Positions 21,730-32,587 of a DNA stretch of 64,000 bases are shown here, piece by piece (position 1 is the stretch's first letter; the number at the start of each line of letters is the position of its first letter). The notes beneath the pieces are model-generated. The model was not told where the DNA came from. It made no database searches and saw nothing but the letters and a program-made list of their open reading frames with translations. A program made the translations under genes and the position numbers. The stretch comes from Eriocheir sinensis. Lineage: Eukaryota > Arthropoda > Malacostraca > Decapoda > Varunidae. The stretch covers positions 22,910,040 through 22,974,039 of the forward strand of contig NC_066517.1 in the NCBI RefSeq assembly GCF_024679095.1, in the 5' to 3' direction.

Positions 21730-22131
21730 TCAGTGTAACATGATGCTGGCGATGGCATTGGGGTGTGACTGGGGTGGTGCAAGGAGGGGGTGGGGGGCTG
21801 CGGCAGGGGTTGAGGAGGAGGTGGTGGGGCAGTCGCAGCATTGGGGGAAGGGGGTGCAGGAGGGGGAGGTGCAGCAGGGTTGGGCGTAGGGGTCAAGGGG
21901 CTCTGTGAGGGGGTCGTTCCAGGTCATTGCCTTCATGTGCTCCTCCCTCCAGGCTGTGAGGTCACTTATCACGCCGCTGGAAGGGAAAAAAATGGAAATG
22001 ATGATGATGATGATGATGGTGATGATGATGTATGCATTTGTAATAAAAAATGGTAGTTTCCTTTAGTATAAGTTCACAATATGATGTTTTATTTCATTTT
22101 CTGAGTATTTTTTTTATAATAAATAATTTTT

Positions 22132-22185
<54 letters not shown>

Positions 22186-25100
22186 TTACTACTACTAGTA
22201 CTACTATCACAACTACAATGACTGCATAATATAATCCTTCCTCCTCCTCCATTTCCTCCTTTTTTTCCTTCTCTTCCTCCTCCTCCTTTTCCTTCTCCTC
22301 TTCCTCCTCCTCCTTCCCCTCCTCATTCTCCTTCCTTCTCCTGCTCCTCCTTCTCTTCCCACTCCCTTCTCCTTCCCACGACTGACTGACCTGTACTGCG
22401 AGTCACCGGAGAGGTCATAGCGCTCCCCCGGGTCGCGGCGGATGTGGTAGAGAAGGGGCGGGACATGCTGGGTCAGTGGGTGGGCTCCTGGACACATCTC
22501 GTCGTAGTTGTCGGGGTCGGATAAATCTGTAAGTGAAGGAGTTGATTAGTTTTTCTGTGTCGCTCATCAGTGGAAATGAGGTAAAATGGGGTAACTATTT
22601 GTCTATTCATATGTTTTTTGTTATCATTTTCAGCACTAGATTTCAGGCAATTTAAGAGTTTATAGAAATAGGTGTTGGGATCGTGTGGCAGGGCGGTGGA
22701 GAGGAAAGGACTCGAGTAACCATCGCAAAATTGATCTCCTTAATCTGGTTTCACTGTAACCTTACCTGAGCCCCTGGTGTAGAAGTGAGCCTTGTAGGTC
22801 CCATTGGTCACCGCCAGGGGGCCGACCGAGGGGGTGGGGCTCTCAGGGTAGATGGGCATGTGTTGTCTCGGACTCTGGGGAATAATAATGACATACTAAG
22901 AAATTAAGTAAAAGAAATACAGTTGTCCCTCAAATAGTACAGTTTCCAATAGTTAGGTTTCGGTTTTATATGGTTTGTCATAGAAGATCTTTTAAGTTAA
23001 CTAAATCCACTACCTTTAGAAAGTTTCGTGTAGTCGGCGCAACATCTGTGGTCATATGCCGGAGAGAGACAGAAGGGGAAGGAATTATAGGAGAAGGGGA
23101 CAGATCCTAGGAGACGGGACACAACCCCTGATTAATACCTGGTACCCATTCACTGCTGGGTGGACAGGGGCGTAGGGTATCGGAAAAGCCGCCTAAATTT
23201 TTCCACTCCGCCCGGGAATTGAACCCAGGCTCTCTTCGTTGTGAGCCGAGTGTGCTAACCACTGCACCACGAAGCCCCTCCACTACCTCTAATTTAACTT
23301 CCTCTCCTTCCCCTCTTTCTCCTTCTTCACTCCATCTTCTCCTTCTCCTTCAAATTTAACATTTTCTTTATTCTTTCCTCATCCTTCTCCTTCTTCAAAT
23401 TTAACTTTTTTCTTTATTCTCTCCTCATCCTTCTCCTTCTCCTTCTTCAGATTCAACTTCTCCTCTATCCCCCTTCTTCTTCTTCTTCTTCAAATTTAAC
23501 TTTTTCTCTATGCCCTCCTCATCCTTCTCCTTCTTAATCAAATCTAAATGCTTCTCTTTCCCCTCCTCCTCCTCCTCCTCCTCCTCTTCCCTTCCCCGGC
23601 ATATCCCACACACTTACAGGGGCGAGAGGGTCCCAGAGCAGCGAGGATATGTCTGTGCCATCCAGAGTGAGGGCAGAGGTGTTGAGGCCCACGAGGGAGG
23701 ACACTGTGGGCAGGAGGTCAAGTGCCGACACCAAGCCATGGCTGCGACCTGACCAAAGGGATGCGGAATTGAGGTGATGGAAAAAGTAGTGCGGATGATT
23801 GTGTGGTTAGGGTGGTCATCTTTCCTGGTTGGTTAAGTATATGGTAAGCACTTTTGTCCTCCTCCTCCTCCTCCTCCTCCTAAGCTATTGCAGATGATGT
23901 GCTTAGGGTGAAAATTCATCTATCTGGGCTGACAAAATATATGGTAACTGTGTTCTCCTCCTCCTCCTTCTTCTTCTTCTTCTTCTTCTTCTCCTTCTTC
24001 TCCTCCTCCTCCTCCTAAGCTATTGCAGATGATGTGCTTAGGGTGAAAATTCATCTATCTGGGCTGACAAAATATATGGTAACTGTGTCCTCCTCCTCCT
24101 CCTTCTTCTTCTTCTTCTTCTTCTTCTCCTTCTCCTCCTCCTCCTCTTCCTAAGCTATTGCGGATGATTATGTGCTTAGGGTAAAAATCCATCTTTCTGG
24201 GCTGATTAAATATATGGTAACTGTGTCCTCCTCCTCCTCCTCCTTCTTCTTCTTCTTCTTCTTCTTCTTCTTCTTCTCCTCCTCCTCCTAAGCTATTGCA
24301 GATGATTATGTGCTTAGGGTAAAAATCCATCTTTCTGGGCTGATTAAATATATGGTAACTGTGTCCTCCTCCTCCTCCTTCTCCTCCTTCTTCTTCTTCT
24401 TCTCCTCCTCCTCCTCCTCCTCCTCCTCCTAAGCTATTGCAGATGATGTGCTTAGGGTGAAAATTCATCTATCTGGGCTGGCAAAATATATGGTAACTGT
24501 GTCCTCCTCCTCCTCCTCCTCCTCCTCCTTCTTCTTCTTCTTCTCCTCCTCCTCCTCCTCCTCCTCTTCCTAAGCTATTGCGGATGATTATGTGCTTAGG
24601 GTAAAAATCCATCTTTCTGGGCTGATTAAATATATGGTAACTGTGTCCTCCTCCTTCTTCTCCTTCTCCTCCAACTCCTTCTCCTTTCTTGAGGCAATTT
24701 CAAACACACATGACTACTCCTCCTCCTCCTCCATCCTCCTTCACCTCCCTTCCTCTTCCTCCTCCTCCTACAACTACTACCACCTCTAATGGCAGTGATG
24801 TACCTGGTGTTATGTGTGGGGGCCAGTGGACAAACATGGGCACCCTCACGCCTCCCTCCCAGGTGGTTCCTTTCCCGCAGCGCAGCATCCCAGCACAGCC
24901 TCCACGCTCCCGCCGGTACAGACTGGGGCTGCGGGGGGAAGAGAGGTTGCCTGTGAGTGGGAGGGGGTTAATTTAATGGCACTGTACAGACTTGGTCATA
25001 ACTCATAAGGTGCCGAATATATGACACCTCGTAAAATATATTAAAAGAAAACCGTAAAATCATAAAAGTTAAGGTTTGTAGATAGAAAAGTCAGTTTGTC

Positions 25101-28100
25101 TCCATCCCTGTCCTCACCCATTGGTCATAAGGTGTCGAATATATGACACCTCGTAAAATATATTAAAAGAAAACCACAAAATCATAAAAGTTAAGGTTCA
25201 AAGACAGATAGAGCAGTCAATTAGGTTGGTATTTTAAGACACATTCCCTTTTTACATCAGCTATTTCTAAAGGTCAAAGAGGGGGTCAGTCGAGTTCTAA
25301 TAAGTCTCTCTTCAGGTTCACGGTACAGAAGAAGGGTCAACCTACCACCAGGATCATAAAACTACTCCTGGAAATGCCCACAACTCTTACGAAAGCCTTG
25401 TCAAATATGTGTTCTTGGGCAGCGAAATGTCTTGTGATACGACCCTTAGTCTCATCCCTGTCCTCACCCGTTGTCAGAAGAGAACCAGATGAGTGTGGAG
25501 TTCAGGAGGTCATGTGCTTGCAGGGTCGCCACCACCTGACTCACGGCCCAGTCCAGCTCCTCCAGGGCGTCTCCTATGAAGCCCCGGTCGCTCTTCCCGG
25601 CAAACATCTCCGAGGCGAATTGTGGGTGGTGGACCTGGAAATGGAGGTTGGTGAGGAGGGGGCATTCAGAAGGGAGGAGGAGGAGGAGGAGAAGACCAGA
25701 TGGAACAAAGCCTGGAGACGGTGTGAAGGAAGACATGAGAAGGAGGGACACGAGAAAGGAGAGTGTGTGATCGTCAAGAGTGGGAGAGACTCATGGCCTG
25801 TCCAACCATACATAGGAGAAAATAAGAACGTTAGAGGAGAGAAAGAAGAAGAAGGAGAAGGAAAAGAAGAAGAAAAGAAGTATAACCAAACAAATAGGCA
25901 GCGTATATATAGGAAAATAAGGACTTTAAACGAGAAGAAGAAGAAGAAGAAGAAGGAGTATTAACAGAAATATCACTTCTTCCCTTCCTTCCTTTATATT
26001 CTTTACCTTTAACATTCTTCCTCTTCTGTTTCCTCTTCATATTTCCTCTTCCTTTCCCTTTGTTTCCCTTCCTCTCTTCCCTTTCCTTTCTTACCATTAA
26101 CTTTCCTTCCCTTCCTTACATACCCTTCCCTTCCTTACATACCCTTCCCTTCCTTACCCTTTCCTCCCTTACCCTTCCCTTCCTTACCCTTCCCTTCCTT
26201 ACATACCCTTTCCTCCCTTACCCTTCCCTTCCTTACATACCCTTCCCTTCCCTTCCCTTCCCTTCCCTATAAGTATAAATCATTAAGGACACAATGCCAC
26301 CAGGACTCACATGATGGAATGGGAAGTAGAGGAAGAAAGGTGCGTTTGCGGTTGCCGACTCGTTGATGAAGGCCGTGGCGTTGTCGATGAAGCGCTGGGT
26401 CAGGGTGAGGAGGTCAACCGGTTGCTCAATGATGGTAGTGTTGCTGCAAGGGGTCACACAGGTAGTATTAGGTCACCCAGTACTTGTGTTTCCTGGTCGC
26501 TGTTTGTGTCCTCGTAAATTTTCAATACTATCTTTTTTTACTTTATTTTAATGTCTATTTTTAACACATATCTTTTCACACTCATTCTTATCTTGTTAAT
26601 CGTAAAACCTCATCTGCTTTTAAGACGTAATTTCACCTGTCCGTTAATGCATACTCATTTTATCAAGTTAATCCTAAAACGTTTTCTTTTTTTACCCATG
26701 ATATCACTTCTCTCTATACTCATTCTTATCTTGTTAATCATAAAACCTCATCTGCTTTTAAGTATTTCACCTGTCCGTTAATGCATACTCATTTTATCAA
26801 GTTAATCCTAAAACGTTTTCTTTTTTTTAACCCATGATATCACCTCTCTCTATACTCATTCTTATCTTGTTAATCGTAAAACCTCTTCTGCTTTTAAGAC
26901 GTAATTTCACCTGTCCGTTGATGCATACTCATTTTATCAAGTTAATCCTAAAACGTTTTCTTTTTTTACCCATGATATCACTTCTCTCTATACTCATTCT
27001 TATCTTGTTAATCATAAAACCTCATCTGCTTTTAAGACGTAATTTCACCTATACATTAATTCATACTCATTTTATCAAGTTAATCCTAAAACGTTTTCTT
27101 TTTTTTAACCCATGATATCACCTCTTTCTATACTCATTCTTATCTTGTTAACCGTAAAACCTCATCTGCTTTTAAGACGTAATTTCACCTCATTCATACT
27201 CATCTTTATCACGCTAATCCTAAAACTTCTATTTTTAACCCATGATATCACCTATCTTTCAACACTCACTCTTATCATGCTAATCCTAAAACCAACATCA
27301 CCATTCACACACTGTCACCATCCATAAATGCCTCAAGACTCACCTGAACAGCGGGCAGGACACTCGGTCGCTCCAGCAGGTGTCGTAGCAGGGCTTGGGT
27401 CCCGGGAAGCAGGTGAGACAGGGGCACATGTCGTGGGAGTAGGGCACCCCAAGGTAGTGGTCAAACCCGAAGTGCGTGGGGAGGTACTCACCATCCCGGC
27501 CCACCCCAAGATGCCATTTCCCGGTTATCATGGTGCGGTAACCCTGTGGAAGGCAGTGAGGATGAGGCCAAAGGAGGTGATGTAGGGGATTAAGGGGAGT
27601 GTATAGAAGGTGATGGTTAACCGTTTTCAATCTTCCTGAGCGGTTGGACGCTTTATGGCTCTCCTCCATTCTACTCTGTCTTCTGCCCGATGCTCATCCA
27701 ATCCCATCAGTGTCAAGTCTTCCTGTATACACCTTCTCCATGTTTTCCTAGGTCTACCAACTGGTCTCCTTCCTTCTGCCTCCATTCTACTCTGTCTTCT
27801 GCCTGATGCTCATCCAATCCCATCAGTGTCAAGTCTTCCTGTATAGACCTTCTCCACGTTTTCCTAGGTCTACCAACTTGTCTCCTTCCTTCTACCTCCA
27901 GTCTCTCCAAAACTCCCAGCACTGTATCCTCCCCTGCTCTCTTCACATGTCCAAACCATCGGAGTCTTTCCCTTCTGAGCACTGTTTCCAGGTCCTCTAC
28001 TCCACATCTGTTAGCTACATCCTATTGCCTTTTTTTAAGCTTCATAAATTGTTCCTTTAATAATAAGTTGAAGTTGGGTGTTCCTTGATGCTTTTAGTGA

Positions 28101-31100
28101 GTGTATCAAGACACCTCTCCACCCGAAATTGACCTCTCTTTTGGCTACTCTTCACTTTTGTCTATTATGGGAGCGGTGAGTAGCGGGCTTTTTCTTTTTT
28201 TCACTTTTTTTGTTGCCCTTGAGCCGTCTCCATTATTGTAAAAAAAAAATAAAATAAAAAAAAGAGAACTGAAGATCATCTCACAGCAGAAAAAAAAAAG
28301 AAGGGTAACAGGCTGTAGATAATAACTACTGGTCATGGTCGAAAATAGAGCCTCACCCTGGCCGTCAGGAGAGCAGCGATGGTGGTCTATTACGAGGCAG
28401 ACCAAAGGGATTTACAGAAACAAAATAACTGGGATAGACTCCACTGCGTACCTGCATCCACCCCGTCAGGAGGGATGGGAGAGAACACAGTAGTGGCGTT
28501 GGTCATGCATCTCACCTTGGCCTTCAGGAGAGCAGCGATGGTGGTCTATTATGAGGCAGACCAAAGGGATTTACAGAAACAAAATAACTGGGATAGACTC
28601 CACTGCGTACCTGCATCCACCCCGTCAGGAGGGATGGGAGAGAACACAGTAGTGGCGTTGGTCATGCATCTCACCTTGGCCTTCAGGAGAGCAGCGATGG
28701 TGGTCTATTACGAGGCAGACCAAAGGGATTTACAGAAACAAAACAACTGGGATAGACTCCACTGCGTACCTGTATCCACCCCGTCAGGAGGGATGGGAAA
28801 GAACACAGCAGTGGCGTTGGTCATGCATCTCACCTTGGCCTTCAGGAGAGCAGCGATGGTGGTCTATTACAAGGCAGACCAAAGGGATTTACAGAAACAA
28901 AATAACTGGGATAGACTCCACTGTGTACCTGCATCCACCCCGTCAGGAGGGATGAGAGAGAACACAGTAGTGGCGTTGGTCATGCATCTCACCTTGGCCT
29001 TCAGGAGAGCAGCGATGGTGGTCTCATTCCGAGGCATCCCGAGGGGGTTTTTAGGTACGAACGTCCCGGGATACACTCCACTGCGCACCTGTAGCCGGCC
29101 GGTCAGGAGCGAGGCCCTAGGAAGAAGACAAGTGTGAGTCTGAGGGTGTGTACAGGGACAGAGATGAACTAGAAAGGGACTACTTGACCTCCACTAAGAC
29201 AGTGCTGAGTGTTAACCCCTAGACTACGGATTTCCTACAAGAAGACATCACCAAGCTACAGGAGTGGAGCAAAAAGTGGCTGCTACAATTCAATGGAGAA
29301 AAATGTAAAGTCCTGCATCTTGGGAGGGAATATCCAGCATACCAATACCACATGGGAAACACTCCACTATCCACCACAGAGGCAGAGAAAGACCTGGGAG
29401 TGTATGTTACCAGGCTACCAGTGAAGGGATATCCAGCACACCAATACCACATGGGAAACACTCCACTATCCACTACAGAGGCAGAGAAAGACCTGGGAGT
29501 GTATGTTACCAGGCTACCAGTGAAGGCCAAATCCATGCCAATCGCAGTGGACGGGTTAAATGGACCTCAAATGCACTAGTAACCCTGGGAGGCACATCAG
29601 CAAACACATATCTACATAAACAAACACAAAATTATACAGTAGCCAAGGGAGTCAAGTTTTGTGGACCATCTGTAGAAATTAGTAGTAGAAATTAGAGAGA
29701 AAAGTAGAAAGAGAATGTCCCTCCACTGGGCAACAAATACAACAACAAAAGTAGACAGTAAAGTAAGCAGAAAAGTAGAAAGAGAGAACTTATAGAAATT
29801 AATATGGAAAAAGAAAGGAACGCCACAAGAGAGGTTTTGCTGGGCTTACCGTGATGGGCTGCACACTGGGCTGGTGACGTAGTGGTGGGTGAAGAACCGA
29901 CTCTCCCGCGCCAGCTTGTCAATGTGTGGCGTCCTAGAAATGGATGAACATAAAGTGAATCCGTGAGCACCTTCGAACACCTAAAACCCTGACGTCTTTA
30001 ACCACTTGTAATAGTTAACCCCTTCACTGCGGATTTCCTACAAGAAGACATCACCAAGCTATAGGAATGGATCAAAAAGTGGCTGCTACAATTCAATGAA
30101 GAAAAATGTAAAGTCCTGCATCTTTGGAGGGGATATCCAGCACACCAATACCACATGGGAAACACTCCACTATCCACCACAGAGGCAGAGAAAGACCTAG
30201 GAGTGTATGTTACCAGGCTACCAGTGAAGGGATATCCAGCACACCAATACCACATGGGAAACACTCCACTATCCACCACTGAGGCAGAGAAAGACCTGGG
30301 AGTGTATGTTACCAGGCTACCAGTGAAGGGATATCCAGCACACCAATACCACATGGGAAACACTCCACTATCCACCACTGAGGCAGAGAAAGACCTGGGA
30401 GTGTATGTTACCAGGCTACCAGTGAAGGGATATCCAGCACACCAATACCACATGGGAAACACTCCACTATCCACCACAGAGGCAGAGAAAGACCTAGGAG
30501 TGTATGTTACCAGGCTACCAGTGAAGGGATATCCAGCACACCAATACCACATGGGAAACACTCAACTATCCACCACAGAGGCAGAGAAAGACCTGGGAGT
30601 GTATGTTACCAGGCTACCAGTGAAGGGATATCCAGCACACCAATACCACATGGGAAACACTCCACTATCCACCACAGAGGCAGAGAAGGACCTGGGAGTG
30701 TATGTTACCAGGCTACCAGTGAAGGGATATCCAGCACACCAATACCACATGGGAAACACTCCACTATCCACCACAGAAGCAGAGAAAGACCTGGGAGTGT
30801 ATGTTACCAGGCTACCAGTGAAGGAGTATCCAGCACACCAATACCACATGGGAAACACTCCACTATCCACCACAGAGGCAGAGAAAGACCTGGGAGTGTA
30901 TGTTACCAGGCTACCAGTGAAGGGATATCCAGCACCCACATACCACAGCGCAAACACTCCACTATCCACCACAGAGGCAGAGAAAGACCTGGGAGTGTAT
31001 GTTACCAGGCTACCAGTGAAGGGATATCCAGCACACCAATACCACATGGGAAACACTCCACTATCCACCACAGAGGCAGAGAAAGACCTGGGAGTGTATG

Positions 31101-32352
31101 TTACCAGGCTACCAGTGAAGGGATATCCAGCACACCAATACCACAGGGAAACACTCCACTATCCACCACAGAGGCAGAGAAAGACCTGGGAGTGTATGTT
31201 ACCAGGCTACCAGTGAAGGAGTATCCAGCATACCAATACCACATGGGAAACACTCCACTATCCACCACAGAGGCAGAGAAGGACCTGGGAGTGTATGTTA
31301 CCAGGCTACCAGTGAAGGGATATCCAGCACACCAATACCACATGGGAAACACTCCACTATCCACCACAGAGGCAGAGAAAGACCTGGGAGTGTATGTTAC
31401 CAGGCTACCAGTGAAGGGATATCCAGCACACCAATACCACAGGGGAAACACTCCACTATCCACCACAGAGGCAGAGAAAGACCTAGGAGTGTATGTTACC
31501 AGGCTACCAGTGAAGGGATATCCAGCACACCAACACCACATGGGAAACACTCCACTATCCACCACAGAGGCAGAGAAAGACCTGGGAGTGTATGTTACCA
31601 GGCTACCAGTGAAGGCAAAATCCGTGCCAATCGCAGCAGACAGGTTAAGGACATAAGGACAAGCATATACTACAATTATTTGCCTATACTGAAAAGCCTT
31701 GACCATCTTGAGACACCAAGCAGACACAAAGAGTTCTGAGCCCTATAAAAGTAGACTGTGAACATGATCATAAGTTTCTTTTTGCAATCCTCCCACACTC
31801 TCAGATAACCTCGTCACTAGTTAACAAGGGTCTCACGTATGCAATAGTCATGGTCAATAATTCTGAGGCTTATAAAATCACTGGTATGAAAGGAAACAGT
31901 GAAGATTGTTATAAGTTTCCTTCTTCAATATTTCCACACTTTCAAATCACCTTGTCACTAGTCTACAAGGGTCACAAGTTTAGAATAGTCACGCTCAACA
32001 ATTTGGCGATGATTTTCTCTTACTTGGAGGTGGGATGACCCGAGAAGCTGAGGTCACCGTAGCCCAGGTCATCAGCCAGGAGAACCACGATATTGGGTGG
32101 TGGTGATTCTGCTGATTTGTCCTTCTTCGTAATCTTCCCTTTACCAAGCGCCTCGTTCACCATCTTATCCTCGACATATTTCTCAGTTTCCAGCGCCTTC
32201 CGACTCTCCTCATCCTTCACCATTCCCACATCAGGCGTCTCTTTAAATGTCTCCCTGCTTCTGCTAGGTTCACTGTTCACGACCTCACACTCAGCGTACA
32301 CCACCAGGAGGCAGCACACGGCACACAGCAGCACCTTCATCGTCACTCCCAT
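21730..32352 (-). CDS. ARSA: Arylsulfatase A (ARSA), complete, 11 exons
   Basis: Lysosomal sulfatase that removes sulfate from sulfatides in vertebrates. Exons in transcript order: 32352-32024, 29933-29850, 29116-28993, 27543-27344, 26443-26311, 25634-25468, 24928-24804, 23748-23618, 22874-22766, 22526-22391, 21976-21730. All are GT-AG and in frame, giving 594 residues (human about 507). A signal peptide ([15 protein letters not shown], residues 6-20) is followed by a charged spacer of about 60 residues absent from human ARSA. The sulfatase core begins [17 protein letters not shown], with metal-binding D94 and D95. The formylglycine signature C-S-P-S-R (134-138) is split by intron 2 and continues ASLLTGR. 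Other active-site landmarks are GKWHLG (K188), VPYSHD, HH (292-293), SSDNG (344-346) and [12 protein letters not shown]. Several N-x-S/T sites are present. The family cysteine cluster [19 protein letters not shown] is followed by a Pro/Ser/Ala-rich tail of about 35 residues. The match to ARSA is end to end, and ARSB-type sulfatases fit less well. Confidence 0.95.
22130..22205. repeat. (CTA)n microsatellite (ARSA intron 10)
   Basis: About 25 trinucleotides with a few substitutions, followed to about 22370 by a pyrimidine-rich CTC/TTC tract. Confidence 0.95.
22918..22995. mobile_element. Tigger/pogo-like element, half copy (ARSA intron 8)
   Basis: TA is followed by CAGTTGTCCCTCAAATAGTA, then the same interior start as the copy at 33756. 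The right arm is missing. Confidence 0.6.
23019..23279 (-). mobile_element. tRNA-derived SINE with 12-bp target duplication (ARSA intron 8)
   Basis: On the minus strand the head GGGGCTTCGTGGTGCAGTGG contains a pol III A box (TGGTGCAGTGG), and GGTTCAATTCC about 40 bases later is the B box. The body ends in the complement of AGAAAGTTTCGTGTAGTCGG. CCACTACCTTTA (23007-23018) and CCACTACCTCTA (23280-23291) flank it, differing at one base, as expected for LINE-driven insertion. Confidence 0.9.
23850..24680. repeat. About 135-140-bp tandem repeat, 6 copies, with variable CTC/TTC tracts (ARSA intron 7)
   Basis: TAAGCTATTGCAGATGAT recurs at 23881, 24017, 24151, 24289, 24430 and 24571. Each unit also carries CATCTATCTGGGCTGAC and a pyrimidine trinucleotide tract of different length, which accounts for the period drift. 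Confidence 0.92.
24994..25200. repeat. Two-copy direct repeat, about 137 bp (ARSA intron 6)
   Basis: CGAATATATGACACCTCGTA and its downstream sequence occur twice, near 25014 and 25136. Confidence 0.8.
25224..25445. mobile_element. Family D 222-bp MITE, target duplication TTA (ARSA intron 6)
   Basis: TTA at 25221-25223 and 25446-25448 flank an element that begins GGTTGGTATTTTAAGACAC and ends with its approximate complement (TGTCTTGTGATACGACCC). It ends about 20 bp from the exon 6 donor. Confidence 0.8.
26080..26270. repeat. CTTCC/CTTAC pyrimidine minisatellite (ARSA intron 5)
   Basis: Short irregular repeats of CCCTTCCCTTCCTTACATAC. Confidence 0.85.
26530..27300. repeat. About 135-139-bp tandem repeat, 5 copies (ARSA intron 4)
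   Basis: CCCATGATATCAC recurs at about 26695, 26830, 26969, 27108 and 27238. Confidence 0.92.
27610..28030 (-). mobile_element. LINE 3' coding fragment (C-terminal end of ORF2), partly duplicated
   Basis: The minus strand reads [18 protein letters not shown], then [20 protein letters not shown] and DRVEWR. This is the conserved C-terminal block of many animal non-LTR retrotransposon ORF2 proteins. About 115 bp of it is tandemly duplicated. Truncated and inactive. Confidence 0.8.
28166..28250. repeat. Short dispersed repeat (GGGAGCGGTGAGTAGCGGGC type), reverse orientation
   Basis: Same family as the copy at 12487. GGGAGCGGTGAGTAGCGGGC is followed by a T-rich spacer and GTTGCCCTTGAGCCGTCTCC. 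Confidence 0.75.
28343..28992 (-). pseudogene. Four decayed tandem copies of ARSA exon 3 in intron 3
   Basis: Units begin at 28379, 28538, 28697 and 28856, and the real exon 3 is the fifth at 29015, an exact 159-bp period. On the minus strand each copy keeps CAGGTACGCAGTGGAGTCTA, the ACCACCATCGCTGCTCTCCT block and the donor GCCAAG|GTGAGATG. The middle is diverged, the acceptor AG before CTCCTGAC is lost, and a net 1-bp deletion shifts the frame into an early TGA. They are nearly identical to each other and more distant from the real exon. Confidence 0.88.
29212..29559 (+). mobile_element. Family B element, 2 units (ARSA intron 2)
   Basis: TTAA at 29212-29215 and 29556-29559. Length 348 bp equals 249 + 99. 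The reverse transcriptase fragment reads across on the plus strand, antisense to ARSA. Confidence 0.9.
30015..31648 (+). mobile_element. Family B element, 15 units (ARSA intron 1)
   Basis: TTAA at 30015-30018 and 31645-31648. Length 1634 bp is 249 + 14 x 99 minus one. The 33-residue unit stays open for about 11 units, then a 1-bp deletion near 31146 shifts the frame, and the remaining units are open in the next frame. Units are nearly identical. One (near 30930-30955) has a patch of several changes. Confidence 0.92.
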
Positions 32353-32545
32353 TCTCTCCTCTCGCCGGTGAAGGGATCGGTAAAGCAGTTCAGATTCACA
32401 GTGTTTGCCGTGTCACAGCTGTTGCCTGCATTAAAATCCTGTTCTTTGCTACACACAGACAGAGTTGGGTGCGGTTTTCAGGGCATGTCAACCTTGTTTT
32501 TTCCTGTTAGTAAGAAAATGAAGCGATGGTTAGTTTTGAAATCTA

Positions 32546-32587
<42 letters not shown>

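Noticed and set aside
23200..23280. Functional tRNA gene
   Set aside because: A and B boxes are present, but the arms do not close into a full cloverleaf, and the SINE body and target duplications follow.
28379..29137. 252-codon plus-strand open frame with a 53-residue repeat
   Set aside because: It is the antisense of the ARSA exon 3 array; the frame stays open because 159 is divisible by three.
30155..31216. 353-codon repeat protein as a host gene
   Set aside because: It lies wholly within a transposable element in an intron, has no promoter or splice evidence, and other copies are broken or have different unit numbers.
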